In this document: one piece after another, positions 14,101 through 24,666 of the stretch
How the letters are laid out: each line of letters opens with the position of its first letter
How positions within the stretch are numbered: the stretch's first letter is position 1
Source of the DNA: Anas platyrhynchos
Lineage: Eukaryota; Chordata; Aves; Anseriformes; Anatidae
DNA length: 64,000 bases
Direction: 5' to 3'
Assembly (NCBI RefSeq): GCF_047663525.1
Contig: NC_092590.1
Location: 15,272,001-15,336,000 of the forward strand
Translations under genes and position numbers: made by a program
The notes under the pieces: model-generated
Databases searched by the model: none
Told to the model about the DNA's origin: nothing
Seen by the model: only the letters and a program-made list of their open reading frames with translations

Positions 14101-16287
14101 GGGAGAATGTATTTTGGTATGAACCCTACCTTTCTTCATGCTTCCCAGGTTGAGCAGACCTGCAACTGAGTAGGTATCTACTGTCCTGCTACACCAGAAC
14201 AACACAAGGCTGCTCTGGCTGAGTTGGGTGCTCCAGATCTGGAGGTGAAAGAGCATAGAGCAAGAGCCCTTCTAGCTCTCGCTGCATTTTGAGTTACTCA
14301 AATCAGTGTCTAAGCTGTTCTGAACAGCGGTCCTAGGCCCAAATTCCCACTGTGCTTACATTGCATCATTTCAACTTTCTTGTAGTCAGATTACTCTGTA
14401 CCAGTTTAGATACTTCCTACCACTACAGTAAACCATGTCCCGGTGCCTGGTTCCCAACAGGAGAAGCTGAACAATCTCTGGAGCATTTCTCTGCCCCTAT
14501 TTCCTGCTGTTACTGGTGCTTGGTGACTCACTGCACACAACCTGCTAAGCCATTGCTGCTGGAAAGCCCCACCAAACACAACACTGCAGCTTCATCAAAA
14601 TAAATACTGCCTATCTCCTTCCTCCACACCACCACCAGCACAGTAAAACCCGTAACCAGGGAAGAAGAGATCCCAGATCTTCAAAATGGGGCTCGGAGAG
14701 AGGCACATAAATAAGCCCTGCATGAATTAGAGGGGGGAAAGGGGAGGGAATCTGCAAGCAATGCCACTTGCTACCTGCCACCAAGCCTCTCTCACAGCTT
14801 CTAGCACCCCTGAGATTGCCAGGAAGAGGTCTGAAAGGCCAGGTGATGTGCCATGTGCCCCATTGTCACATCCTCCCCTCTGTCACTTGTGCTGCCCTGA
14901 CTATATATGTTGGAGCACCCAGGCCAGTGGAATGGGTTTTTTCCTACTGAATTATAAATGTCTCCAGCATGGCAGGGAAAGGAAGCAGTTGTGCATTGCT
15001 GATGCTGTGGGGATGAACACAGTACATTACAGTAGGATATTACCCAGCTGATAGCATATATGGTCCACTGAGCTTTTCCCTGATGCAAACAGAAACAATC
15101 GTGCAAGCAGGAGGATGTACTGTGGGCAAGACTGCCACCACATGGTACAAGGACAAATCCAGAACAGGAGTGGGGAAAACCGACCTCACACCTCCAAACA
15201 GCCCTGACCTCTTCAGACAGCTGTAGCCAAACCTTGATGTCTCTGCCTGATCAATTAATTTGGTCCTTCCCTCCCATCCTGCAACATCTGCAGAGCTCCT
15301 ATCCAGCAGCACTGCCCCCGGGAGGGAAATGCTCCTTGGGGCCGTGGTATGAGGCAGTAAATGCAGACACCACAAGGAGCTCACTCCCCTCCGGGCAGCA
15401 CCCCACCATGTTACACACAGATGAGAGGAAGCCAGGAACACAACGTGGGCAGCTGGCCAGCCAGTAAATTAATTTCAAAGGCAGGCAGGTGATAGATGGG
15501 GTTCACATGGGAAAAAAGGAAAGAATAAATTGCCCATCTGGGGCTGATACAGCAAAGAGCAGCGCAGGACAGAGTGAAATGAATGGGCATAGAGGGATCA
15601 AGGAATGAGAGCCTGAGTGGCAAGCACATAATTGAATCCCTGAGGCCTGGATCCTGGTTTCAAGCTACATGGGACTGCGAATGCAGAAGCACAGCTGAAC
15701 TGAATGATTCATGGTGTGTGCGTGACAGACAGGACCCCCAAAGCAATATTTTATGGGCTTGGAGGTAGGAGTGCCACTAACAGTATGGTGAGGGAATTTG
15801 ATGAGATGGGGGGCTTCATCTACATCGTCCTGTAAATCTTTGAGCACAGCCCTTAAGAGAACAGCCTGGAACAATCTGCCAAAATTAGACATGATGCCAC
15901 AGCTAGCACTCTGGACCTGAGCAGGGAGTCAGCTTGTCAGCTGGCATTAGTCCCCTCTGCACCACAAACCCAGGCTTACACCAAAAGGTTATCAGAACAC
16001 TTGTCAGGGAGACTAAAATGGTCAGAAAACTCAGCTCTCACCCCTGTGTTCTTCTCCGTCCTGCTTCTGTGCCAGGTTTAAGCTGGCAGAAATAGTCAAC
16101 TAACCAGTGCCAAACTATTTCCAGGGTGTTCCTAATCTCACCAAGAGCATGGGCCCTCTAGTGACTCAGGGAAGAGGCTTTCAGCACTTTCCCTTGTGTT
16201 GTGCTTCACTACTTCAAGGTTATCGTTTGTTTTTACCCCTGTATTTACTCAGAGGGATAGGCATGCTCCTGTACTTGTGGCAAGAGA

Positions 16288-16332
16288 ATCACATACCATT
16301 TTTTACCATTTACCATTTTTACCATTTACCAC
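16288..16332. repeat. Short tandem repeat with TTTACCA core
   Basis: Several near-adjacent TACCATT/TTTACCA copies make an imperfect 7-9 bp tandem repeat. Confidence 0.75.
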
Positions 16333-17545
16333 CACTTGTGGCAAAGAGCCACAAGTATTCCACACCACAGAGCTGAATCATCCAGTTTAAGGTAGCGAGA
16401 AATCTGACGCCTTAGTCCCAGCCCTTCTGGAACCATAGCAGGCTAAGACCTCTCCCTATATCTGTTTTAAGTGGATGAGGAGGTAGATTTGCTTATTTCA
16501 AAATTGTGAAATAATTTTACACTGAGAACTGGTGCCTCCTAGCCTCTACTTCCCTTGCACTGACACCTAAGCCCATGCTGCTCACATCCTCGAGCAAAGT
16601 TGATAATCATGTCCTTGGGCAGACTGACTCCCTGTGAGCAGAGACCTGATTTCACTAAACAAGGGTCCAAAATAGCTCTCCACTTGTCCCACCTTCATGA
16701 AATAATGTATTTTCTTAGTAGGCTCAACGGTCGTACTCTCTGGAGGCACTGGGAGATGCCCAAAGTAGATGTTATTACACTAATTTGAATGCTTTCCATT
16801 GGATCCTGTTCCAAAAACATTTCTCTCCATGAATTTTGTACTTAACTGTTCAGTGACACACACCTAAAAATTAATATCTTAAGAGGGGACTCCTACCTAG
16901 ACAATCCCCTTGTTTTTATTTCATTCGGCTAGTACCTTTTCCTTTAAAATCACACCTTCAATAAGCAAGGCAACCCACCCAAGCCTAAACTTTTGGGTAT
17001 TAAACTCCCTGATGTTCATATTTTTTCCCAGCTTTGGGACTACACTTCTCCCACGTAAAACCTTTCCAGGAGTTAAAGATTCCCCAGGGAAGGCAAATTC
17101 AGCAACCATCCAGAAAATAAAACAGTAACAGAATGATGCTCCCTTCTCAAACAGATTAGCAGGCAAAGCTGGGGCAAAAACATGGGCAGGGCTGGGAAGG
17201 AGACAAGCACAGAGAAATACCCCATTAAATGCTCCACCAGCCGTGAAACATTCTGGTTAGGCATCTTGCTTAAAATAGCCAAGCTAAAAGTTGATTTGGC
17301 AACAAACATCCCTTGTGTCAGGTATGAATGCCAAAGGTGTGTTCTGACAAATCACATACCTCAATCAGCTTGCAGAGGTCACCTGCAGGAATAACAACAT
17401 ATTCGTCAGATAACAACATAATCTCACTGTGATGCCCTGTGGGGGCACACAGGTAAAGAAAAGCCATGCTTGGGGTATCTTGGAGGCCAACACAGGGACG
17501 GGAAGGATGTGTGAAGTGTGGTATGTACCCATATGAGACACAGCG

Positions 17546-18262
17546 AATATCATTGGGTTATATATAAATTAAATATGATTGGGTTCATCAAATACTATTG
17601 GGTTCATCAAATATCATTGGGTTCTATATAAATCAAATATTATTGGGTTAATCAAATATTATTGGGTTCATCAAATATCATTGGGTTCTATATAAATCAA
17701 ATATTATTGGGTTCATCAAATATTATTGGGTTTCTATATACATCAGTTATTATGGGGTTCATCAAATATTATTGGGTTCATCAAATATCATTGGGTTCTA
17801 TATAATTCAAATATTATTGTGTTCATCAAATACTATTGAGTTCATCAGATATTATTGGGGTTCTATATAAATCAAATATTATTGGGTTCATCAAATATTA
17901 TTGGGTTCGTCAAATATTACTGGGTTCTATATAAATCAAATATTATTGGGTTCATCAAATATTAATGGGTTCTACATAAATAAAATATTATAGGGTTCAT
18001 CAAATACTATTGGGTTCATCAAATATTATTGGGTTTCTATATAAATCAAGTATTATCGGGTTCATCAAATACTATTGGGTTCATCAAATATTACTGGGTT
18101 CTATATAAATAAAATATTATCAGGTTCGTCAAATATTATTGGGTTCTATATAAATCAAATATTATTGGGTTCGTCAAATATTATTGGGTTCATCAAGTAT
18201 TATTGGGTTATTGGGTTCTCTATAAACCAAATATGATGGGGCTCATGAACTATCACTGGGTT
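17546..18262. repeat. Minisatellite with 64-bp higher-order unit
   Basis: About 33 tandem monomers. The short monomer is 19 bp (ATTGGGTTCATCAAATATT). The long monomer is 26-27 bp and differs from it mainly by a 7-bp TATATAA-type insertion after ATTGGGTTC. Over much of the array the order is long-short-short, giving a 64-bp higher-order period; divergence, single-base insertions and some broken periods occur toward both ends. The array ends about 300 bp before the SPINK2 start codon. Every monomer contains the inverted CCAAT core ATTGG or a mutated form. No open frame runs through it. Confidence 0.95.
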
Positions 18263-18565
18263 CCGTGCCCCAGCTCGTACACACACACTCACAGCCCCTT
18301 TCACAAGCAGCCCAGCCCTTCAGAAACCTCACACCACCCACCTTTATGCTACCGGACCCCTTGATGCTACGTGGCGGCAACCCTTGGGTTTGGCAGAGCC
18401 CGTCCACGTTATCCCCACCTGCCCCACGGTTCGCTCCCGGCCACCCCGTGCTCCCCCGGCCCCGTGTGTTCCCCAGTGCCCCCCCGGTCCCCGCGGGTGC
18501 CCCGCAGCGCGTCCCCGCCCCGCCGCGCCCCCGTTGCGTTGCCGTTGGCGTTGGCGTTGGCGGAG

Positions 18566-18614
18566 ATGGCGGCGGCGCTGCCGGTGCTCGTCCTGCTGCC
18601 GGCTCTCCTCGCCG
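18566..18614 (+). CDS. SPINK2: SPINK2 coding exon 1 (signal peptide)
   Basis: Starts at an ATG preceded by GGCGGAG (purine at -3, G at +4) and ends before the donor GTACCC, in phase 1. It encodes the hydrophobic signal segment. Confidence 0.85.
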
Positions 18615-19027
18615 GTACCCACACGGGCCGGCGGCGAGCTCTGGGTTGCGGGGACGTGGGAGCGGGGAGGGACCCGCACAGTGACCGGAGGCAGGGAAAG
18701 GGAAAGCCCGATCCGGTACCGGGCAGCGGGCAGCGGGCAGGAGCTGGTACCGGTACCGGGGGGATGCTGCGGGTGGAACCGGGCGGTACCGGGCTGGGTG
18801 TGGGGCGGGCAGCGGCTGGTCCGGGGGTTTGGGGACCACACCGGCTTGTCCCAGCCTCTGGGGGGGGATCCGGGACGGGGGGAATCTCGGCGGGACCCCC
18901 GCGCCGTTAACGGCGGCTTCTCTCTCCGCAGGGCTCCTGTCGCGTCCCGGTGCCGCTGCGAGTGTGCCGGTGGGTGCAGCCAGAGACCCCCCCGGTCCCC
19001 ATAACCCTAACCCTAACCCCAATCCTA

Positions 19028-19066
<39 letters not shown>

Positions 19067-22000
19067 CCCCCGGGAAGGGAGACCCCGCAGACCTCCGTGT
19101 GCCTCCCGGGGCACTGCAGCCGCTCCCCCTAAATCCCAGGCACTGAGGGGGAAGCCTCAGCACCCTGCCACCCCTCCCGTACCCCCACTCAGGACCTTCT
19201 TGCAGAGAGGCTGTGCCTGTCAGGGGCTGTGACCGCAGGAGATGCTCCGCAGAGCACCCCGAGGCACCTGCACCAGCCAGTCTGCCTGTTGCAGGGCTGC
19301 AGCACGCCTGCCATGGGGAGATCACTCCTTAATTCCCATCTCCTATCAGCTAGGTCTGTAGGCATCCTTCCTGGGATGCCCATTGCCCGCTTCTGAAACA
19401 AGACATCGGAAGGAGCTGCATTTTGTAGCACGCCGCTGACTTGTCAATATGCCCTGACACAGCCACACACTTGCAGATCAATCTCTGCTAGGCAGCAGAA
19501 GCCAAGTGATAATTTCCCATACAAGCATGACAGATAACGTGGCACTTTATAACGCTGTGCCACCCCTTGTTGAGCTCTCATTTCTGTGTGTATATACTAG
19601 TATCCTTTGGAAGCTCTCAGAAATTCTCCTGCTAAACTGGGAGGACTAGAGAAACTCATTTCAGCTGGTGTGTGATTTGCTGTGTATCTGTATTCTCCAG
19701 CCTGTGTGCGACATGTATGGTGTGCCTGGATGTCCAAAGGACTACAATCCGGTTTGTGGGACCGATGGAGAGACCTACTCAAATGAGTGTGTGCTCTGCC
19801 TTTCAAACAGGTAATTCCAACCTTCCTTTCACATCGGCTTCCTTTACAAGTAAAACATGCACCCTCACATCCCAATTAACTGAACAGTTAGTGGCTTTGA
19901 GTCATTCAGTCTGTTAAAGCAAATGACAAAATTGAAAGAAAATTGGCAAACCAATTGTTAAACCTACAATTTGGGAGAAGTTTGGAAAGCCCAGCAAATC
20001 AAAGGGCAGACGTAGTGCTACCTGTGAAAAGGGGAGAGAAGAGGTGCTGTCATGTCACATTGTTAAGAACCTGCTCATCATTGCTATCTAAAATGATAAC
20101 AGAGTAAGTTAATAAGTGATTGACATGTAGATAGTCAGAGGGAAAAAAAAAAGTGTAAGCAAATCTGATACAGATTTGTCGGAAATATCCAATCAAATCC
20201 ATAAGATTTAGGATTTTTGGTGAGATAACTGGCCTAGCAGAGTAGAAGAAACCAGAAGTGCTACTCCTTGACATTAACAAGGCATTTTACATAGCTCCAC
20301 TTGACATTCACATAAGAAGACAAATAGTTTTTCAACCAAAATTAAAGGATGAAGAGAGAGCAGTTTGAAATGGTGGAGTTTAACAGCAGTAATCAAACTG
20401 GAAAGTGCTATTAAATGGGATTTCCTTTAGCTGCAGTACACAATTTAATATGTGTTTAATAATGAATTGGATACTGAAATAAAGACAATAAAAATTTTCA
20501 GAATTACATGGGATACAATGAACTGTGCAGGGCAGTATCAGAATTCCCAGGGGTCAGGAGGAAAGCATCAGAAATGCTAAAAATTCAATACATAAGGAAG
20601 AACAACATGCCATGGACAAATGAAAACAGAGCCCACAAGGCTGGCAAAGAGACCAATTGCAGCTGACCACTGTGTGGTGGTCACCACGTGCTGGGATGGG
20701 TTGTTACTGAGTTAATTTGCAAAACAGTTAAATAGATGGAAAGGAAGTCTAGACATAAGGAAAATTTAAGTTGTCGAGCATATTTATTAATAAACTTTGC
20801 AGTCCTTTGCAGGACATTTTTAAGAGCACGTCAGAAAAGCAGCTATCTGAGCTGATAAAGCATATTCGATCCTTTTTCAGAATAGAATGATGGGCTTTGA
20901 GATCCAGTCTTTTTTTATCCATTTCTAGGATACTATTTTTTTTTAGGCATGATCCCTCAGCTTCAGGGGGTGCATGCTGAATTCCTGAATACAGCGCTGC
21001 ACACAGCGCAAAGGGATCTCTAGGCAAATTTGCTACTTGTTTCCACTCCATTCCTTAAGTAGTTGTTGATGGGGCTTATGTCTTATAATAAATGCGCATG
21101 TTTTGTGTGAAATATGCAACACAGGATTTCAGATGCTTACACAACATGGGTTTTGTCTTAGCCATCTCTTTGGCTGGCTTATTCAGAAAAGTATTTTCAT
21201 CTAAAGGGACACAAGGTGGTCAGATACTATCTTGATTTTTTTTTTCTTCAATAATTCAGTAGTTGGCCTACTCATTGTCTTTCTAGTGCAGCCTGGAGAG
21301 CTTTGTTTTGAAGTGTTTTACTTGGCATGAGCACAAGGAGAGAACACTTTGTCTTACTGGAAGTATTTCAGCTTTGCAAAATGGTTCTTGGTCGTAAGCA
21401 ATGGTCATTTCACTTCAAGGAGTGTAGAGTACAGTCCGTAACTCAAGAGGGGAGAACAAAGAGGTCTTTCTGCTCTTCTTAGCAAGTGGCATGACCAGTA
21501 GCTGCCAAGATAAATAGAATAATCTGGTGATGTAGAAATAGATACATGGGCATATCGCATAGTAACTTACAAACCACTCAGCTCTAAATTAACTTAGGCA
21601 ATTCTTAGCAGTCATCTGGCAGGTGATTTCCAGCCCCTGTTTAAGTCCACTGAAGGACTTACTTCCCTGATGGCAAAGGACGTACCACCCATGGGCTTTT
21701 TTAGCAAGACTATGTGAGCACCTGGAGAGCCCCAGGTCCTGAAAAGCATTACAGTACTGCAGGAGAGGTTTTGCATCTCCTGGGCTTGATTTTTTTTTTC
21801 TTTTATATTCCCAAGTTGCTCCTCTACCTTCTGGTTAAAAGATCCCTAATTAGTACAGATTTTCCTGACCTTTGGGTAATCGCAAACCACTTGAATTTCA
21901 TGAGGAGTAAAATAGCTTGATTCTATTAAGATAGAGAGACAAACTGAAGATCTAGGGCAGTCTGCGTTATATCACTTTCTTCTTGCATCCACACTTATTT

Positions 22001-22627
22001 GGTAAACTGAGATTTGCAATTGGAGCACTGCAAACTACCATTTATTGGACTTGTTAAAAAATAAAATAAAAAATGATCCCAGACTAACAGAGATTTTGCT
22101 AAAATTTCCTTTAAGAAGATTCCATCATTCCAAGAACCAGACATGCAAAATTTAGCAAGTCTGGGCTGCAGAAAAGCACCAGAATGTGCACTGAACTCCC
22201 AAATGCAAGGGAGACTTTCTGTCAGTATTAGACCTGGTTCCCACTTTGAGCACTGTGAATTTGACTTGCATTACTGCTTTTTAATGGACACTTCAGACCT
22301 CGTGGCAAGCTTTGTCAGGTGGTTTGATGCATCTCAGACTTGCAGTTGGATTTACCATGTTCTTATAGGCCTTCTTATTAGCCTGAAGTGAGGCTGTCTC
22401 TGGTAAGTTATTTGTTCTGTGTGTCTGATCCATAAATCTTTTCATCAGTTACTCTGCAGTAAGGTTTGCTATAAGTGATTCAATTAAAACCATCACTACA
22501 TTTAACTGGGCATATGGGAGAGTCTATAAAATGTCTCTGTTACAGTGCTTCCCCTCTAAAATAATTTTGTTTTGCTTGCAGTGAAGATAAAAAGGACGTC
22601 CAAATTTACAAGAGGGGACCATGCTGA
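18566..22627 (+). CDS. SPINK2: SPINK2, Kazal-type serine protease inhibitor (4 coding exons)
   Basis: Coding exons 18566-18614, 18932-18969, 19701-19810 and 22582-22627 join in phase (49+38+110+46 nt) to an 80-residue protein, close to the usual length of mammalian SPINK2. Residues 1-17 are a hydrophobic secretion signal ([17 protein letters not shown]). A short linker leads to one Kazal domain with six cysteines spaced C-x7-C-x7-C-x10-C-x2-C-x17-C, matching the family pattern C-x6-Y-x3-C-x2-C. Counting two residues after the second cysteine gives Lys as P1, which predicts a trypsin/acrosin-like target; mammalian SPINK2 has Arg there. The protein should be secreted and block serine proteases; in mammals it protects sperm acrosomes. 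The neighbour HOPX agrees with the mammalian SPINK2 locus. All introns are GT-AG. Confidence 0.88.
18932..18969 (+). CDS. SPINK2: SPINK2 coding exon 2 (linker)
   Basis: A 38-nt exon between the acceptor TCTCTCCGCAG and the donor GGTGGG. The downstream GT was rejected because only this end restores phase 0 for the Kazal exon. Encodes a small Gly/Ala/Ser/Pro linker. Confidence 0.75.
19002..19070 (+). repeat. Interstitial telomeric repeat (CCCTAA)n in SPINK2 intron 2
   Basis: About 70 bp of CCCTAA units with a few variant units (CCCCAAT, CCTAAA), i.e. TTAGGG on the minus strand, beginning about 30 bp after the exon 2 donor. Both sides are unique GC-rich sequence, so this is a short interstitial telomere repeat and not a chromosome end. 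Confidence 0.95.
19701..19810 (+). CDS. SPINK2: SPINK2 coding exon 3 (Kazal core)
   Basis: 110 nt between TATTCTCCAG and GTAATT. Encodes the first five Kazal cysteines, the reactive-site loop (Cys-Pro-Lys-Asp) and the conserved Tyr of C-x6-Y-x3-C. Ends in phase 2. Confidence 0.95.
19811..22581 (+). other. SPINK2: SPINK2 intron 3
   Basis: A GT-AG intron of about 2.8 kb, AT-rich, with short A/T runs. I see no repeat family or second gene in it. Confidence 0.85.
22582..22627 (+). CDS. SPINK2: SPINK2 coding exon 4 (C-terminus)
   Basis: Follows the acceptor TTTTGCTTGCAG and encodes [15 protein letters not shown] and a TGA stop. It supplies the sixth cysteine that closes the Kazal fold. Confidence 0.93.
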
Positions 22628-22721
22628 TATGTCGGATGGCACCTCATGAAGAAAATGGGAGGGACAAAGCCAGTTCAGATAGAAACAATACTTTGAATGT
22701 ACCTCCTATGTAGTCTGTCTT

Positions 22722-22727
22722 AATAAA
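22722..22727 (+). terminator. SPINK2: Poly(A) signal of SPINK2
   Basis: AATAAA lies 95 nt after the stop codon, implying a very short 3' UTR. Confidence 0.8.
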
Positions 22728-24624
22728 TAACTTTGCCTGTTCAAACAAAGTCCTGTTAGTGTATTTAAACCTCATAGACACAGTGTGTTTATAGCCTGAA
22801 CTGGAGTCACTTCCTGCAGTAGAAGTGACAGCGAAAATTGCAGGGGAACATGAAGACTGGTGTAAAAGGGTGCGGCATGAAGTGGGTCTGGCAGGCCTCC
22901 CGCTGCCTGCAGGACAAATGCTGGGCTTCAGTTCTGCCACAGACCCCTTGTCGTGCAAACGAGCACATGGAGCTCCCTGTCTCTCTGCTAAGCACCTCCG
23001 AAGCTGAGCGGATGGCATTTGGGTTGTTCGGCAGTCCCTCTACCTCTGCTCAAGGCCTGCTCTCATCCTGCCTCCAGACAAGGCCTTCGTCAGGCTTCAC
23101 GGGGCAGAGGTGCACGGCGTGCCTCCCGCCTGCTGAGGGGTCACAGCCTGGTGACTTGTGCTTTGACAACAGCAATGCTATCGTCCTGCATTCCTTTCGA
23201 AGGGCCAGACCCAGCCTTACATGACAGCACATGCCTGTCTTCATTCCCTCAGTGCAAAAAACAATCGCTGACAGAGTGATCTCACTCATGGCGTGACAGT
23301 TATTTGATAAATAACTGTGCTTGCAAAGGAGCTTTAACAACCCCAATCCTCTTAGCTGTAGAAATGTCCCTTTAGTATTTGAAGAAAACGTGTATAGCAT
23401 TGCATTTTTTTGGCAAAACTCAGACAAAAACAAACAACACGAAACACAACAAATCCAAACAAAAAATAGCATGTTAGGCTGACAGTTATAATTACATTAG
23501 AGCACTGCTTCCAGCATAGGAATGCTTCAAGATAAAACCTTAGATGTGTTTTTAAATCTTCCTAATTTTCTGCATTAAAAGAGATAATTCAGCAGTGCAA
23601 GAGTATGTGAACTCACCGTATCTGCCCCTGACATCTGTTTTTCATATTCTGCACGTTAAAATAAAATATTTCAAATATTTGAGCATCTTGATTTTTTTCC
23701 TTAGATCAGAGATCTGATTCAAAGCCTGATGGAAGTAGACCATGAAGGAACATGCCTGACTCCAGAGGAATGTCAGATAGTCTCTTTTCCCTCTCATTAC
23801 CAGTATTTTGTTAGCCTGTACTACTAAATATTCATTATGTTTGTCCTCGGTTGCACTGGACGATGAACAAGAGCTGAAGGGCGAGAACCACAGCCTGAAT
23901 CCCGTGGGAGACTAGTCAGTGAAAGGCATGAACTTGTGGGTTTTGATATTGCTCACTAGGTGGCAGCATTTTTTTTTCTTTCAAATCTCATTTTATTTTA
24001 CGTTCTTGGTAGAGGTGTAGCAGGAGTCTGTTAATGACTTTGGTTTGTACACATAAATATTGTGTTAGGAGCTGTTTATTTTCATCTGTATTATTAGCGT
24101 CATTACAGTCCTGGTAAGTAGTCAAACTCATTGTACTTGGCAGAATAAACTTGTGTTGTTTTTTTTTTTCCTGATCATCGAATCCAAGGATGTTTGCTGC
24201 AAGAGACTACAGTGTAGTATTTTGTAATAACACTATTTGGTGGGCAGATACCTGTGGCATTCACTGACATGGTTACGATTGCACTGAGTCCTGTATTAGC
24301 TTCATGACTCTTGTTGCTGGTCACACAGCAATTTTTGAAGGTTGCATTTTCAAAACATTTATGGAAGCAGTGTAGGTTTCTGGTTAAAGCATTCTTAATT
24401 AGATAACCTTAGAAAAAGTCATTTTGCTCTGAAACTGTCTCACCTTTACGTTAAGAAAAAATTACTCTTTTTGAAGTGCTTTTTTATCTATTGGTTATAA
24501 ATTTTGTAAGATTCTGGTACACTTGTTTTATTTTAACATTTACACAGATGTGTTGTGTTTTTTTTTTTTTTCCTTGATGTTATATACAGAAGCGTTTAAA
24601 GTTGACCCAAAACTGTACCTACTT

Positions 24625-24666
24625 AATCTGTTCCTGTTTACCAGTAATCTGTTCCTGTTTACCAGT
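24625..24666. repeat. Perfect tandem duplication of a 21-bp unit
   Basis: Two identical adjacent 21-bp copies, each containing the forkhead-type core CTGTTTACC. Absence of any mismatch suggests a recent duplication. Confidence 0.9.

Larger units (their letters stand above)
1..17545. other. Intergenic DNA upstream of SPINK2, no gene recognised
   Basis: I see no gene in this stretch. The open frames are short, many begin at non-ATG codons, and none shows a recognisable domain or a chain of phase-compatible exons. The sequence is AT-rich with many A and T homopolymers and simple repeats, listed separately. In mammals the interval 5' of SPINK2 leads to REST, which is transcribed away from SPINK2; no REST exon is visible, so its avian equivalent would lie further left. 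Motif-rich islands at about 7.53, 8.69 and 13.6-14.1 kb are candidates for conserved regulatory elements. Promoters of non-coding RNAs cannot be excluded by eye. Confidence 0.7.
18370..19150. promoter_or_regulatory. SPINK2: CpG-rich island covering SPINK2 exons 1-2
   Basis: Base composition changes sharply from the AT-rich minisatellite to GC-rich, CpG-rich sequence that spans the first two coding exons. A GTTGGC-type hexamer repeat (about 18534-18563) lies directly before the start codon. No TATA box is obvious, as expected for an island promoter. The transcription start was not determined. Confidence 0.6.

Noticed and set aside
18243-19035. Long overlapping open frames (up to 259 codons) on both strands around SPINK2 exon 1
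   Set aside because: They are by-products of GC-rich, CpG-rich DNA. Only the frame holding the signal peptide has splice sites that lead to the Kazal exon.
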